DNA of 58,502 nt from NCBI GenBank assembly GCA_964613585.1, contig CAZTHL010000011.1, positions 1 through 58,502 of the forward strand, read 5' to 3'. Position numbers and translations under genes: made by a program. Shown piece after piece: positions 34,339-43,310 of this stretch. Source of the DNA: CAZTHL01 sp964613585 (GTDB lineage Bacteria > Pseudomonadota > Alphaproteobacteria > DSM-16000 > Inquilinaceae). Position 1 is the stretch's first letter. Every line of letters begins with the position of its first letter. Under the pieces are notes generated by a model that ran no database searches, had not been told where the DNA came from, and saw nothing but the letters and a program-made list of their open reading frames with translations.

Positions 34339-35076
34339 TTACGCTGTCAGGCGCCCGAGCCGGCGGATCGCCGTGCGCTGGCGTTCATGCTCGCTTTCCA
34401 TCATCGACTGGGCCGACTGGTAGCGGCGGGAGAGGCCGATCATCTCGGTCATCTCGAGGATCGGCTCGACGTTCGACTGCTCGAGCATGCCCTGCACGAG
34501 CCGGGTCCCCTCGGCGGGAGCGGGCGTCTCGTTGGTCACGAGCAGGCCGCTGCCGAGCGGCGCCATGGCAAGCTCGTTCTCGAAGCCGACCACACCGATC
34601 CGCCCGGCATCGACGCCGTCGGCGACCACCGAGCCGTCGCCGAGGATCTCCAGTTGGCCCGTGTTGCCCGGGATCTCGATGCGGGCACCGTCCGGGTCGA
34701 GCACCGGCAGGCCGTTCACGTCGGTCAGCGTGCCCTCGGCGTCGATGCGCAGGCTGCCGTTGCGCGTGTAGCGCGGGCCGCCCGGCGTCTCGACCATCAG
34801 ATAGCCCGGGCCGTCCAGCGCCACGTTGAGCTGGCTGCCGGTGTGCTCCAGGTCGCCGGGACGCGGATCGCGCACCAGGGCCTGGTCGATCACCATGGCG
34901 ATCTGCTGGCCACGGTGCGCTCCGGGCGTCGCCGGCTTGGCCAGGTACTCCTGGAACAGCATGTGCTGCGCCTTGAAGCCCGGCGTGTTCACGTTGGCGA
35001 TGTTGTTTGCGGTGGCCTCCAGCTGACGGCGAAGGCTCATCTGCCGGGACAGGCCGATATAGATGGCGTTTTCCAT
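34339..35076 (-). CDS. flgF: Proximal rod protein FlgF
   Basis: A 245-residue rod protein. N-terminus AIYIGLSRQMSLRRQLEATANNIANVNTPGFKAQ, middle GPGYLMVETPGGPRYTRNGSL, C-terminus MLEQSNVEPILEMTEMIGLSRRYQSAQSMMESEHERQRTAI, where the EMTEMIxxSRRY pattern separates FlgF from FlgG. First gene of flgF-flgG-flgA-flgH, with a sigma-54 promoter 50 bp upstream. Confidence 0.96.
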   Translation of the reverse strand: MENAIYIGLSRQMSLRRQLEATANNIANVNTPGFKAQHMLFQEYLAKPATPGAHRGQQIAMVIDQALVRDPRPGDLEHTGSQLNVALDGPGYLMVETPGGPRYTRNGSLRIDAEGTLTDVNGLPVLDPDGARIEIPGNTGQLEILGDGSVVADGVDAGRIGVVGFENELAMAPLGSGLLVTNETPAPAEGTRLVQGMLEQSNVEPILEMTEMIGLSRRYQSAQSMMESEHERQRTAIRRLGRLTA

Positions 35077-35125
35077 GGCGTTCTTGCCGTGCGCTCGGAT
35101 CCGCTACTGCGTTGCCTCGTCCTCT

Positions 35126-35141
35126 AGCAGCGTCCGTGCCA
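35126..35141 (-). promoter_or_regulatory. Sigma-54 promoter of flgF-flgG-flgA-flgH
   Basis: Minus strand TGGCACG-GACG-CTGCT: consensus -24 element, exact spacing, one mismatch in the -12 element. Predicted start near 35115, about 39 bases before the flgF ATG. Confidence 0.75.
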
Positions 35142-35240
35142 GCGCCGGCGTCCGCGCCGACCGCCGGATTTTCCCTCGATTTTTGGCGGCTCGCGGCCCG
35201 GACGGGCGTCGCCCGAACCGGGTCCACAGCACCGGTTGCC

Positions 35241-35255
35241 CGGCAGAAACTGCCC
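35241..35255. promoter_or_regulatory. FlbD/ftr-like palindrome upstream of flgF
   Basis: CGGCA-GAAAC-TGCCC, nine of ten arm matches, 100-115 bp upstream of the flgF sigma-54 promoter. Another partial copy follows at about 35271-35285. Confidence 0.5.
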
Positions 35256-35294
35256 CGCTCCCGGCGGGGGCTGCCGCCTGCGGCCGGTTTTCGC

Positions 35295-35309
35295 GCAACC
35301 GATTGTTAA
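35295..35309 (+). promoter_or_regulatory. Weak CtrA-like box upstream of fliL
   Basis: GCAA-CCGATTG-TTAA, six of eight matches, 55 bp upstream of the fliL start. An AATAT-containing -10-like element follows at about 35319-35324. fliL is CtrA-controlled in Caulobacter. Confidence 0.33.
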
Positions 35310-35363
35310 AGGCCGGACGAATATGGTCACCGCGCTGTCAAGCAAACCGCACTGGGAATGCCG

Positions 35364-35882
35364 ATGTCCGCGGACGCGCTCAACGACGCCGCCGATCAGA
35401 TCGCCGACAAGCCGCTGCGCCGCAAGCTGAGCGGCAAGAAGCTGGTGCTGCTGATCCTTCTGCCGCTTCTCGTGCTGTGCGGCGTCGGAGGCGCCCTGCT
35501 CACCAGCGGCGCGCTCGACTCGCTGACGTCGAGCGACGAGCAGCCGGCCGAGCCGGCGGAGCCGATCGCGGGCCCGGGCGGCTACTTCTACGACCTGCCG
35601 GACATCCTGGTGAACCTCAACACCGACGGCCGCCGCCAGAGCTTCCTCAGCATCAGCGTCAGCCTGGAGCTCGGCAGCGAGGCCGACATCGCCCATGTCG
35701 AGAAGGTGCTGCCGCGCATCATCGACAACTTCCAGGTCTATCTCCGCGAACTCCAACTCGACGATCTGCGCGGCTCGGCCGGCCTGTACCGGCTGCGCGA
35801 GGAGTTGCTGCGCCGGGTCGGCAATGCCGCGCATCCGGCCGATGTCCGCGACGTCCTGTTCCGGGAGATGCTCGTCCAATAG
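35364..35882 (+). CDS. fliL: Flagellar basal-body protein FliL
   Basis: A 172-residue inner-membrane protein with a cytoplasmic N-terminus, one membrane helix at about 27-46, and the periplasmic FliL domain (FYDLPDILVNLNTDGRRQSFLSISVSLEL, then IIDNFQVYLRELQLDDLRGSAGLYRLREELLRRV). The C-terminus FREMLVQ is typical of alphaproteobacterial FliL. FliL surrounds stators and supports torque. GGGA selects the ATG at 35364 over 35358. It is followed by fliM after 52 bp. Confidence 0.95.
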   Translation: MSADALNDAADQIADKPLRRKLSGKKLVLLILLPLLVLCGVGGALLTSGALDSLTSSDEQPAEPAEPIAGPGGYFYDLPDILVNLNTDGRRQSFLSISVSLELGSEADIAHVEKVLPRIIDNFQVYLRELQLDDLRGSAGLYRLREELLRRVGNAAHPADVRDVLFREMLVQ

Positions 35883-35934
35883 GTGGCGGCTCCGGCTCAT
35901 CCGCCCCTTTCTCAGGTAAGAAAAGGCGACCGAC

Positions 35935-37041
35935 ATGTCCGACACCACGAGCATCGACGCCGACGACGACTGGGAGTCGGCCCTCGGCGGCGAGGGCGAC
36001 TCGGGCTCCGACGCCGCGGCCGACGAGTGGGCCGCGATGATGGACGACGACGCGGCGAGCGAAGGCAGTGCCAACCGCGTCCTCAACCAGGACGAGATCG
36101 ACAGCCTGCTCGGCTTCGACGACGATGACGCCAACGCCGGCGACCGCTCGGGCATGATGGCGCTCATCAACAGCGCCATGGTGAACTACGAGCGGCTGCC
36201 CATGCTGGAGGTCGTGTTCGACCGGCTGGTCCGGATGATGTCGACCTCGCTGCGCAACTTCACCTCGGACAACGTCGAGGTCAGCCTCGACCAGATCACC
36301 TCCATCCGCTTCGGCGACTACCTGAACTCGATCCCGCTGCCGGCCATGCTGTCGGTCTTCAAGGCGGAGGAGTGGGACAACTATGGTCTCATGGTGGTCG
36401 ACAGCGCGATGATCTACTCGATCGTCGACGTGCTCCTGGGTGGCCGCCGCGGTACCGCCGCCATGCGCATCGAGGGGCGTCCCTACACCACCATCGAGCG
36501 CAACCTCGTCGAGCGCATGGTTCATGTGGTCCTGTCCGACCTGAGCGCCGCCTTCGATCCGCTGTCGCCGGTGACCTTCCGCTTCGACCGGCTCGAGACC
36601 AATCCCCGCTTCGCCACCATCGTCCGGCCCGGCAACGCCGCCGTCCTGGTGAAGCTGCGCATCGACATGGAGGATCGGGGCGGCCGGCTGGAACTGCTGA
36701 TCCCCTACGCCACCCTCGAGCCCGTGCGCGAGCTGCTGCTGCAGATGTTCATGGGCGAGAAGTTCGGCCGCGACTCGATCTGGGAGGTCCACCTCGCCAG
36801 CCAGCTGACCCTGACCGACGTCAACCTGAGCGCCGTCCTCGACGAGGTCAGCATCCCGCTGCGCGAGGTGCTCAACTGGCAGGCCGGCTCGCAGATCCTG
36901 CTCGGAACCCGGCCCGACGGCCTGGTCGAGCTGCGCTGCGGCGACATCCGCATGTTCCAGGGGCGCATGGGGCGCCGCAAGGGGCATATCGCCGTGCAGA
37001 TCGACCGAGAGGTGCCGCGCGAAGAAGGAGCCCAGTCGTGA
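35935..37041 (+). CDS. fliM: Flagellar motor switch protein FliM
   Basis: A 368-residue FliM. The N-terminal CheY-P-binding peptide is NQDEIDSLLGFD (about 51-62), here preceded by about 50 acidic residues. The middle CheC-like domain includes YERLPMLEVVFDRLVRMMSTSLRNFTSDNVEVSLD. The C-terminal FliN-like domain ends with LVELRCGDIRMFQGRMGRRKGHIAVQIDREV. FliM carries CheY-P binding to the C-ring to change rotation. The acidic leader before the CheY site is longer than in E. coli, where the peptide is at the extreme N-terminus. Confidence 0.97.
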   Translation: MSDTTSIDADDDWESALGGEGDSGSDAAADEWAAMMDDDAASEGSANRVLNQDEIDSLLGFDDDDANAGDRSGMMALINSAMVNYERLPMLEVVFDRLVRMMSTSLRNFTSDNVEVSLDQITSIRFGDYLNSIPLPAMLSVFKAEEWDNYGLMVVDSAMIYSIVDVLLGGRRGTAAMRIEGRPYTTIERNLVERMVHVVLSDLSAAFDPLSPVTFRFDRLETNPRFATIVRPGNAAVLVKLRIDMEDRGGRLELLIPYATLEPVRELLLQMFMGEKFGRDSIWEVHLASQLTLTDVNLSAVLDEVSIPLREVLNWQAGSQILLGTRPDGLVELRCGDIRMFQGRMGRRKGHIAVQIDREVPREEGAQS

Positions 37042-37514
37042 CCTCACATTACGGTCTGATCCTCGACAGCCTGATCCTGGTCCTGCTGGCGGCCACGGTC
37101 GTCTATGCGGCCATCCTGAACCGGCGGCTTGCGGCGCTTCGGGACAACCGCGGCGAGCTGGAGCGGGCGACGCGGCACTTCTCCGAGGCCGCGATCAAGG
37201 CGGACACCAGCATCAAGGGGCTGAAGCGCACCGCCGACGACACCGCGGCGGCCCTCCAGGACCGGCTGTCGAGCGCGGAGACGCTGCGCGACGAGCTCGC
37301 CTTCCTGGTGGAGGCCGGAGAGGCCGTGGCGGCGCGTCTGGAAGGCGCGGCCAGCGGCCAGTCCCGGACCTCCGCGGGGGCCAACGGCCGGGCGGCCGCG
37401 GAGGCGCCGAGCAACGGCAAGGCTCATGGGGCCGCCGAGGCGGCGCGCATGGCGCGCGACGGCCGCAACGGGGCCGATGCCGATCTCCTGAAAGCCATCG
37501 AGACCATGCGGTAA
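37038..37514 (+). CDS. Single-pass membrane protein, DUF6468-like
   Basis: A 158-residue protein starting at a GTG that overlaps the fliM stop (GTGA), with GAAGGAG just upstream: translational coupling to fliM. One N-terminal membrane helix (GLILDSLILVLLAATVVYAAIL, about 6-27) is followed by a coiled-coil-prone cytoplasmic or periplasmic stretch and a disordered Ala/Gly tail. The position between fliM and motE matches a small gene of unknown function (DUF6468) that I recall from other Rhodospirillales. Its role is unknown; the place suggests motor or C-ring support. Confidence 0.7.
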   Translation: MTSHYGLILDSLILVLLAATVVYAAILNRRLAALRDNRGELERATRHFSEAAIKADTSIKGLKRTADDTAAALQDRLSSAETLRDELAFLVEAGEAVAARLEGAASGQSRTSAGANGRAAAEAPSNGKAHGAAEAARMARDGRNGADADLLKAIETMR

Positions 37515-37517
37515 GCC

Positions 37518-38561
37518 ATGACCTCCTCCGAACCCAACGGGGCCGCGAAGGCGGCATCCGGTCCGGTACCTCGGACCGCGCCGGATGCGGCGGCGGCCGC
37601 CGCCGCGGCGGCCTTCGCCCCCTTGCGCCGTGAGCCGGCCCCCAGCGCCACCCCGGCTGCGCCCGAGACGCCCGCCCCCGACACCACGGCGGCGGCAACC
37701 GGCAGCGAGGAGGTCGAGCGTCCCGACGCCTCGGCGGCGACGGAGCCCGTGCGGGCCTTGCCGGCCGTGATCCGGCCGGATCGGCTGCTACGCGATCTGG
37801 CACGCGGCTCGGTGTCGGCGGTGCTCGACCGCCTGGGCGCGGCCGCCGCCCGCTGGTCGCCGCGACATTGGCGGATGCCGCGGCCGCGCCTGCTGCCGGC
37901 GTTGATCTTTGTCGGGGTCATGCTCATCGGCGTGCGCTCCGGCGCGCTCTGGTACGACGTTCAGGCCCTGTCCGTGTCGGGCTCGGTGAGCCTGGCGGAG
38001 GAGCCGGCCGCTCCGGCCGTGCTGCCCTCGGGCGAGCCCCCCTCGGCCGCGGAGGCCGAGGCGGTCGGCGCACCCGGGGCGGACGCCGGCGACGCCACGG
38101 CGGCCGGCGCATCGCCGGCCGACGATGTCATCGATCCCCAGTCGATGACCCGCGCCGAGCTCGCCCTGCTGCAGGATCTGGCGGCACGGCGCGAGGCTCT
38201 CGACGCGCGGGAACGGAGCCTCGCCGAGCGCGAAGCGCTGCTCTCCGTCGCCGAGCGACGTCTTGAAGAGAAGCTGACCGAGCTGCGCTCGACGCAGGAC
38301 CGGATCGAGGACCTGCTCGTCGATGTCGACGAGCAGCGGGCGCAGCAGTTCGAGAACCTGGTCGGCATCTACGAGGCCATGCGGCCGGCCGATGCGGCAG
38401 CGATCTTCAACGGCCTCGACATCGACGTCCTGGTCAGTGTCCTCGAGCGCATGCGCAAGCAGAAGTCCGGTCCGATCCTGGCCGGGATGGAGCCCGATCG
38501 CGCGCGGGCGGTCACGGCCGAGCTGGCGCTTCGTCGGACCGCCGAGACAATCAGCCAATAA
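37518..38561 (+). CDS. motE: MotE family motility protein
   Basis: A 347-residue protein. About 120 disordered residues, a membrane helix at about 126-141, a Pro/Ala/Asp linker, a coiled coil (LALLQDLAARREALDARERSLAEREALLSVAERRLEEKL, about 215-255), and a C-terminal MgtE-N-like domain (VGIYEAMRPADAAAIFNGLDIDVLVSVLERMRKQKSGPILAGMEPDRARAVTAEL). This is the MotE layout (a MotC chaperone in rhizobia). The N-terminal disordered half is much longer than in rhizobial MotE. It is 3 bp after the preceding gene. Confidence 0.82.
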   Translation: MTSSEPNGAAKAASGPVPRTAPDAAAAAAAAAFAPLRREPAPSATPAAPETPAPDTTAAATGSEEVERPDASAATEPVRALPAVIRPDRLLRDLARGSVSAVLDRLGAAAARWSPRHWRMPRPRLLPALIFVGVMLIGVRSGALWYDVQALSVSGSVSLAEEPAAPAVLPSGEPPSAAEAEAVGAPGADAGDATAAGASPADDVIDPQSMTRAELALLQDLAARREALDARERSLAEREALLSVAERRLEEKLTELRSTQDRIEDLLVDVDEQRAQQFENLVGIYEAMRPADAAAIFNGLDIDVLVSVLERMRKQKSGPILAGMEPDRARAVTAELALRRTAETISQ

Positions 38562-38624
38562 GCCGTGCCGAAGGGGCAATAACCGCAATAGGCCGTGGGG
38601 TAAATCCAAGGCAACGCTCGAGGC

Positions 38625-38639
38625 TTTACACCAATTTAA
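38625..38639 (+). promoter_or_regulatory. Candidate CtrA box upstream of cheY
   Basis: TTTA-CACCAAT-TTAA: seven of eight matches with exact N7 spacing, 94 bp upstream of the cheY ATG, with a TAGAGT -10-like element 11 bp further on. Confidence 0.6.
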
Positions 38640-38732
38640 CGGTCGCTCGCTAGAGTTCGAGGCCGGGTTTGCCGTCGGTGTTGATGGCTGCGTGATCCAG
38701 CTCGGCCGTTCGAAGCGACAACGGAGAAGGAA

Positions 38733-39119
38733 ATGGCCGTCGACCTGTCCATGCCGGTCCTGATCGTGGACGATTACAAGACCATGTTGCGGATCATCCG
38801 GAATCTGCTCAAGCAGATCGGCTTCGAGAACGTCGACGAGGCGACCGACGGCTCCTCCGCCCTGCAGAAGATGCGGGAGAAGGGCTTCGGCCTCGTCATC
38901 TCCGATTGGAACATGGAGCCGATGACGGGCCTGCAGCTGCTGCGCGAGGTGCGCGCGGACAGCCAGCTCGCCGACACGCCGTTCATCATGATCACGGCGG
39001 AGTCGAAGAAGGAGAACGTGGTCGCCGCCAAGGAGGCCGGCGTCAACAACTACATCGTCAAGCCGTTCAACGCGGCCACCCTCAAGGCCAAGCTCGAGGC
39101 CGTGCTCGGCCAGTTCTGA
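38733..39119 (+). CDS. cheY: Chemotaxis response regulator CheY
   Basis: A 128-residue single receiver domain with all catalytic residues: Asp13/Asp14, phospho-acceptor Asp58 (ISDWNMEPMTG), Thr88 (MITAES) and Lys110 (YIVKPF). CheY-P binds FliM to reverse or slow the motor. It is closest in style to E. coli CheY (NMPxMxGLxLL). The partner cheZ follows after 28 bp. No histidine kinase is in the window. Confidence 0.95.
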   Translation: MAVDLSMPVLIVDDYKTMLRIIRNLLKQIGFENVDEATDGSSALQKMREKGFGLVISDWNMEPMTGLQLLREVRADSQLADTPFIMITAESKKENVVAAKEAGVNNYIVKPFNAATLKAKLEAVLGQF

Positions 39120-39147
39120 TCGCTGCCGAGGTGCAAGGGGACGGCCC

Positions 39148-39816
39148 ATGAACCCGGGATCGAGCGACGAGGCCATCCTGGCGGAGCTGGAGCATGCCCG
39201 CTTGGAGGGCGAGCAGCCGCTGACGCGGGAAGAGATCGGCGCCATCCTGACCGAGGTCGTCCTCAGCATGGAGGGCGACATCTCCGCGGTCGACCTGCGG
39301 ATCTGCCGCGAGCTCGAGGCCCTGTCCCAGTTCATCCAGGCCGCCCGCAACGAGATCGCGGCGATTCGCCCGGATGAGATCCGCGAGGACTTCATACCGA
39401 CCGCCACCGACGAGCTCGACGCCGTGGTCGGCGCGACCGAGGAGGCCACCGGCGTCATCCTGGACAGCGCCGAGAAGATCATGACCCTGGCCATGGAGCA
39501 GGACGATCCGCTGCAGTCCGGCCTGACCGAGCCGGTCATGCGCATCTTCGAGGCCTGCAACTTCCAGGACATTACCGGTCAGCGAATCACCAAGGTGGTG
39601 AGTGCGCTCCATCACATCGAGGACAAGATCGCCGCCCTGCTGGGCATCGTCGGCGAGAGCGTCGAGCGGCGGCGCGAGGCCGCCGTGGTCGAGCCGGAGG
39701 AGCCCACCGGACCCGCCGAGCCGGCGTCCGACGAGGACCTGCTCAACGGCCCGCAGCTGCCCGGCAGCGGCATCGGCCAGGACGAGATCGACAAGCTCCT
39801 TGCCAGCTTCGACTGA
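39148..39816 (+). CDS. cheZ: CheY-P phosphatase CheZ
   Basis: A 222-residue CheZ. The long helical hairpin ends in the active-site motif ACNFQDITGQRITKVV (about 136-151, Asp141 and Gln145). The C-terminal peptide GQDEIDKLLASFD (about 210-222) is the CheY-tethering tail, and here it closely resembles the FliM peptide NQDEIDSLLGFD encoded 3 kb away. CheZ dephosphorylates CheY-P. CheZ next to CheY in an alphaproteobacterium fits Rhodospirillales-type clusters. Confidence 0.93.
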   Translation: MNPGSSDEAILAELEHARLEGEQPLTREEIGAILTEVVLSMEGDISAVDLRICRELEALSQFIQAARNEIAAIRPDEIREDFIPTATDELDAVVGATEEATGVILDSAEKIMTLAMEQDDPLQSGLTEPVMRIFEACNFQDITGQRITKVVSALHHIEDKIAALLGIVGESVERRREAAVVEPEEPTGPAEPASDEDLLNGPQLPGSGIGQDEIDKLLASFD

Positions 39817-39956
39817 CCGGTCTCCCAAGGCCTGACGGGACAGGCGGCCGGTCGGCTGATGCTCATCCCCGAGGCGATCGAAGGCCACCGCTCGGGCGGC
39901 GGCGCGGCGATCGGCCCTGGGCTCCCGGCTGCCCAAGATGAGGAGACCGTGACGTC

Positions 39957-42900
39957 ATGAACCGCCCCCGCCTGCGCCGAACGCTTCTCGCGACCTCCTG
40001 CCTTGTCGGCCTGACCGTCGGCACCGTCGCGTCAGCCGCCGCGGCGGAGGTGCGGGCCTGGGATCATGGCGACCACGGCCGTCTCGTGTTCGACTGGGGC
40101 GAGCCGGTCCACTACGCGCTGACCCGCGACGGCCGCCGGCTGGAGATCGGCTTCGAGCGGCGGGTCGACGCCGACCTTGCGGCCGCGACCCAGCGTCTGG
40201 GCCGCTACCTGCGCTCGGTGTCCCTCAGCCCCAACCGTCGTCGGGTCGTCATCGAGACGCGGGAGACGGTCGCCGTGGAGGATCGCGGACAGCACGGCGT
40301 CGTCGTGCTTGAGCTCCGCTCCGATACGCCCGCCGCCCCGCTCGCCTCGGTGGCGGCGCCGCCGCCCCGGCCGGCGTCGATCGGCCCCTCGGTGGCCCGC
40401 CCGGCCGCCGCCAAGGCGGCGGCGCCCATCCGGGTGCGCGGCGGCGAGCATGACACCTACAGCCGGATCGTGTTCGACTGGCCGGAAACGGTTCCCTACA
40501 GCCTGGACTATGCCGGCAATACCGTGACGGTCCGCTTCGAGGCCGCGGCCCGCGCCGATCTGGCGCCGGCTCGCCGCGCCGGCCTGCGCTACGTCGAGGA
40601 GATCAGCCAGTTCGGCGATGACGCGCTGGCGGTGGCGGTCATCGTGCCGGCGGAGACCCGGGTCCGGCATTTCTATAGCGGCACCAAGGTCGTGATCGAT
40701 CTGCTCGACGCCGCCGCCGCCGGCGGCGAAGGCCTTGGTCCGCGGCCGCTCGGCCGCAATCCGGCGCCGTCACGGCCTTCGGCGCCGCCGACCGCGGCGC
40801 AGATGACGGCGCCCGATGCGGCGGCTGCGCGAGATCGCAGAGAGCGGACGCAGCCGGCACCCGACGGATCGGCCGACGGCGCCGCACGCGCCGCCGATCC
40901 GGCCGCGCCTGAGGGCCCGACGCCGGCGGCGGTGTTCGATCCCGGCGTCCCGGCGGCGGCCGCGATCTTCAACCGGGCCGGTGGGCTGTGGGTGGTGCTG
41001 GCGGCCGATGCGCCGCTCGATGCGGCGCCGCTCGCCGTCGCCGGCGCCGATGTGTTCGGCCTGGCCGAGGTGGTGCCGACGGAGGCCGGCGTGGCTGCGC
41101 TGCGGTACTCGGTCGGCACCTCGGCGCAGCCGCAGGTGCGCCGCGACGGCACCGCCTGGGTGGTGACGGCGCCCGATTTGGCCGAGGCGGACGAGGCGAC
41201 CGCCGAAGCAGGCACGCCTCTGATGGTCGAATCGCAGCCGGAGTCCCCGTTCGGTCCGCGCCTGCTGGTGCCCGCCGACGGCGCGCGCTACCGCATCCAT
41301 GTGGTCGATCCCGGGGTCGGTGACAGCCTGGTCGTGGTGCCGTTGCCGGAATCCGGACGCGGCTTGCCGGCCGGACGCCAGTTCGTCCGCGTGGCGCTGC
41401 TGCCCACGGGCCAGGGACTTGTCGGCCTTGCCGGCGAGGGGGTCGTGATCCGGCCGACCGAGGCCGGTGTCGAGATCACCGCGCCCGAGGAGGGGCTGAG
41501 CCTGTCATCTCCGTCGGATGTCGCCGCTGCCGCCGGTCGGACCGACGGTCCGCAGCCGCGGCTGCTGCTCGCCGAATGGCGGCGCGCTCCGAAAGGCTTC
41601 GTCGAGGAGCGGCGCGCGCTGCAGCAGGCCCTGGTCAGCGGGCCGGCGGAGGATCTCGATCGGGCGCGGCTCGCCCTCGCCCGGTTCTACCTGGGTCACG
41701 GCTATGCCGAGGAGGCGCTTGGGCAGCTTGATCTGATGGCCGGGCACGACCCTGCGATCGAGGGGCATCCGGACTTCCGTCTGCTGCGCGGGGCCGCGCG
41801 CGGCCTGGCGGGCAATCTGGAGGGCGCGGCCGCCGATCTCGAGGCGGTCGGGCTGGCCGCCGCGCCGGAGGCGGCCCTGTGGCGCGGTGCCGTGGCCGCC
41901 GAGCGGGGCGACTGGGCGGCCGCGGCCCGAGACTTCGAGGCAGCGGGGGATCTGCCCGAGCATTACCAGATATCGCCGTTCCAGGAACGTTTCGCCCAAT
42001 GGATGGCCGAGGCCGCGCTCCGGCTCGGCGATCTGCATGCGGCCCAGGATCGGCTGTCCTGGCTCGCGGCCGAGACCGACGGGGCCTCTGAGCGGACGCC
42101 CGGTGTCGCCTACCTGCGGGGGGAGATCGCCTGGGCCGCCGGCAACGACGAGGTGGCGACCGTCGCATGGGAGCGGGCCATCGACAGCGACGACCGGCTG
42201 CACGCCACCCTATCGAAGATGGCACTCACCGACATGCAGGTGGCGCTCGGCGAGCTGTCGCCCGGAAAGGCGGCCGAGCGGCTGGAGGCCTTGCGCTACG
42301 CGTGGCGCGGCGACGATCTCGAGTTTCGGCTGCTGGAGCGCCTGGGTGACGTCCACTGGACGGGCGGCAGCCATCGCCAGGCCCTGGAGACATGGCAGCG
42401 TGCGGTGTCCGGCTTTCCGGACCTGCCCGACGCCGAGGCCTTGCGCGAGCGCAGCGCGGCGCGCTTCGCCGAGCTGTTCACCACCGATCTCGCGCGGTCG
42501 CTGAGCCCGCTCGAGGCGGTGTCGCTCTACGAGGACTTCAAGGAGCTGATGCCGGAGGGCGCCGGGGGCGACCGGATCCTCGAGGGGCTGGCGGAACGGC
42601 TCGTCGAGATCGATCTGCTCGACCGTGCCGCGCAATTCCTCGAGCAGCTGGTCGACGAGCGCCTGGAGGGGTCCGAGAAGGCGAGGGTGGCGACGCGGCT
42701 GGCCGGCATCCGGCTGCTCGACGGCCGACCGCGGGAGGCCATCGCCGCGCTCGATGCCACGACCGGCCTGGCGCACGACGCGGCGCTGGCGGCGGAGCGG
42801 CGGCTGCTCAGGGCCCGGGCCCTGTCCGAGCTGGACCGGCCCGAGGCGGCCTTCGCTCAGCTCGAGGACGATCGATCGCCCCTGGCCGAGGCGGCACGGC

Positions 42901-43253
42901 TGGACATCGCCTGGCGCGCCGGCGACTTCGAGCGGGCGGCGGAATCGCTGCGCGCCAGCGTCGGCGATCCGCCGCCGCTCGGCCAGCCGATCCCGGCGGA
43001 GCAGAGCAAGGCCGTGGTCGACCTCGCCCTGGCCCTGGCCATGACCGAGGACCGGCAGGCCCTGGACCGGCTGGCGGTCGCCTTCGGCCCGGCCATGGAG
43101 GACTCGGCCGAGGCCGACACCTTTCGGCTGCTGACGCGCCGCGCCGGCGGCCCGGCGGCCGTGGCCGACCTCGCTGCGGTGCGCCGGGACATGGCCGAGG
43201 TGGCGCTGTTCGAGGATTTCCTGGCCGGCTACCGGTCGGGCGCCGCCCGCTGA
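39957..43253 (+). CDS. Large periplasmic protein with two AMIN-like domains and TPR repeats
   Basis: A 1098-residue exported protein. Signal peptide about 1-29 (ends ASAAAA-E). Two beta-rich, mutually similar repeats follow (about 30-115 with GRLVFDWGEPVHYALTRDGRRLEIGF, and 155-245 with SRIVFDWPETVPYSLDYAGNTVTVRF), resembling AMIN-type domains. After a disordered Ala/Pro linker, the C-terminal half (about 540-1090) is helical with tetratricopeptide-like repeats (ARLALARFYLGHGYAEEALGQLDLM and others). It is 140 bp after cheZ. A comparable long TPR gene follows cheZ in other Rhodospirillales as I recall. I know no function; location suggests a motility-linked periplasmic scaffold. Confidence 0.75.
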   Translation: MNRPRLRRTLLATSCLVGLTVGTVASAAAAEVRAWDHGDHGRLVFDWGEPVHYALTRDGRRLEIGFERRVDADLAAATQRLGRYLRSVSLSPNRRRVVIETRETVAVEDRGQHGVVVLELRSDTPAAPLASVAAPPPRPASIGPSVARPAAAKAAAPIRVRGGEHDTYSRIVFDWPETVPYSLDYAGNTVTVRFEAAARADLAPARRAGLRYVEEISQFGDDALAVAVIVPAETRVRHFYSGTKVVIDLLDAAAAGGEGLGPRPLGRNPAPSRPSAPPTAAQMTAPDAAAARDRRERTQPAPDGSADGAARAADPAAPEGPTPAAVFDPGVPAAAAIFNRAGGLWVVLAADAPLDAAPLAVAGADVFGLAEVVPTEAGVAALRYSVGTSAQPQVRRDGTAWVVTAPDLAEADEATAEAGTPLMVESQPESPFGPRLLVPADGARYRIHVVDPGVGDSLVVVPLPESGRGLPAGRQFVRVALLPTGQGLVGLAGEGVVIRPTEAGVEITAPEEGLSLSSPSDVAAAAGRTDGPQPRLLLAEWRRAPKGFVEERRALQQALVSGPAEDLDRARLALARFYLGHGYAEEALGQLDLMAGHDPAIEGHPDFRLLRGAARGLAGNLEGAAADLEAVGLAAAPEAALWRGAVAAERGDWAAAARDFEAAGDLPEHYQISPFQERFAQWMAEAALRLGDLHAAQDRLSWLAAETDGASERTPGVAYLRGEIAWAAGNDEVATVAWERAIDSDDRLHATLSKMALTDMQVALGELSPGKAAERLEALRYAWRGDDLEFRLLERLGDVHWTGGSHRQALETWQRAVSGFPDLPDAEALRERSAARFAELFTTDLARSLSPLEAVSLYEDFKELMPEGAGGDRILEGLAERLVEIDLLDRAAQFLEQLVDERLEGSEKARVATRLAGIRLLDGRPREAIAALDATTGLAHDAALAAERRLLRARALSELDRPEAAFAQLEDDRSPLAEAARLDIAWRAGDFERAAESLRASVGDPPPLGQPIPAEQSKAVVDLALALAMTEDRQALDRLAVAFGPAMEDSAEADTFRLLTRRAGGPAAVADLAAVRRDMAEVALFEDFLAGYRSGAAR

Positions 43254-43310
43254 CGGCGGGTTGATCCTCCGCGAAGCGGCGGAGCGGTCGGCTGGCTGGA
43301 GGAGTCGGAC

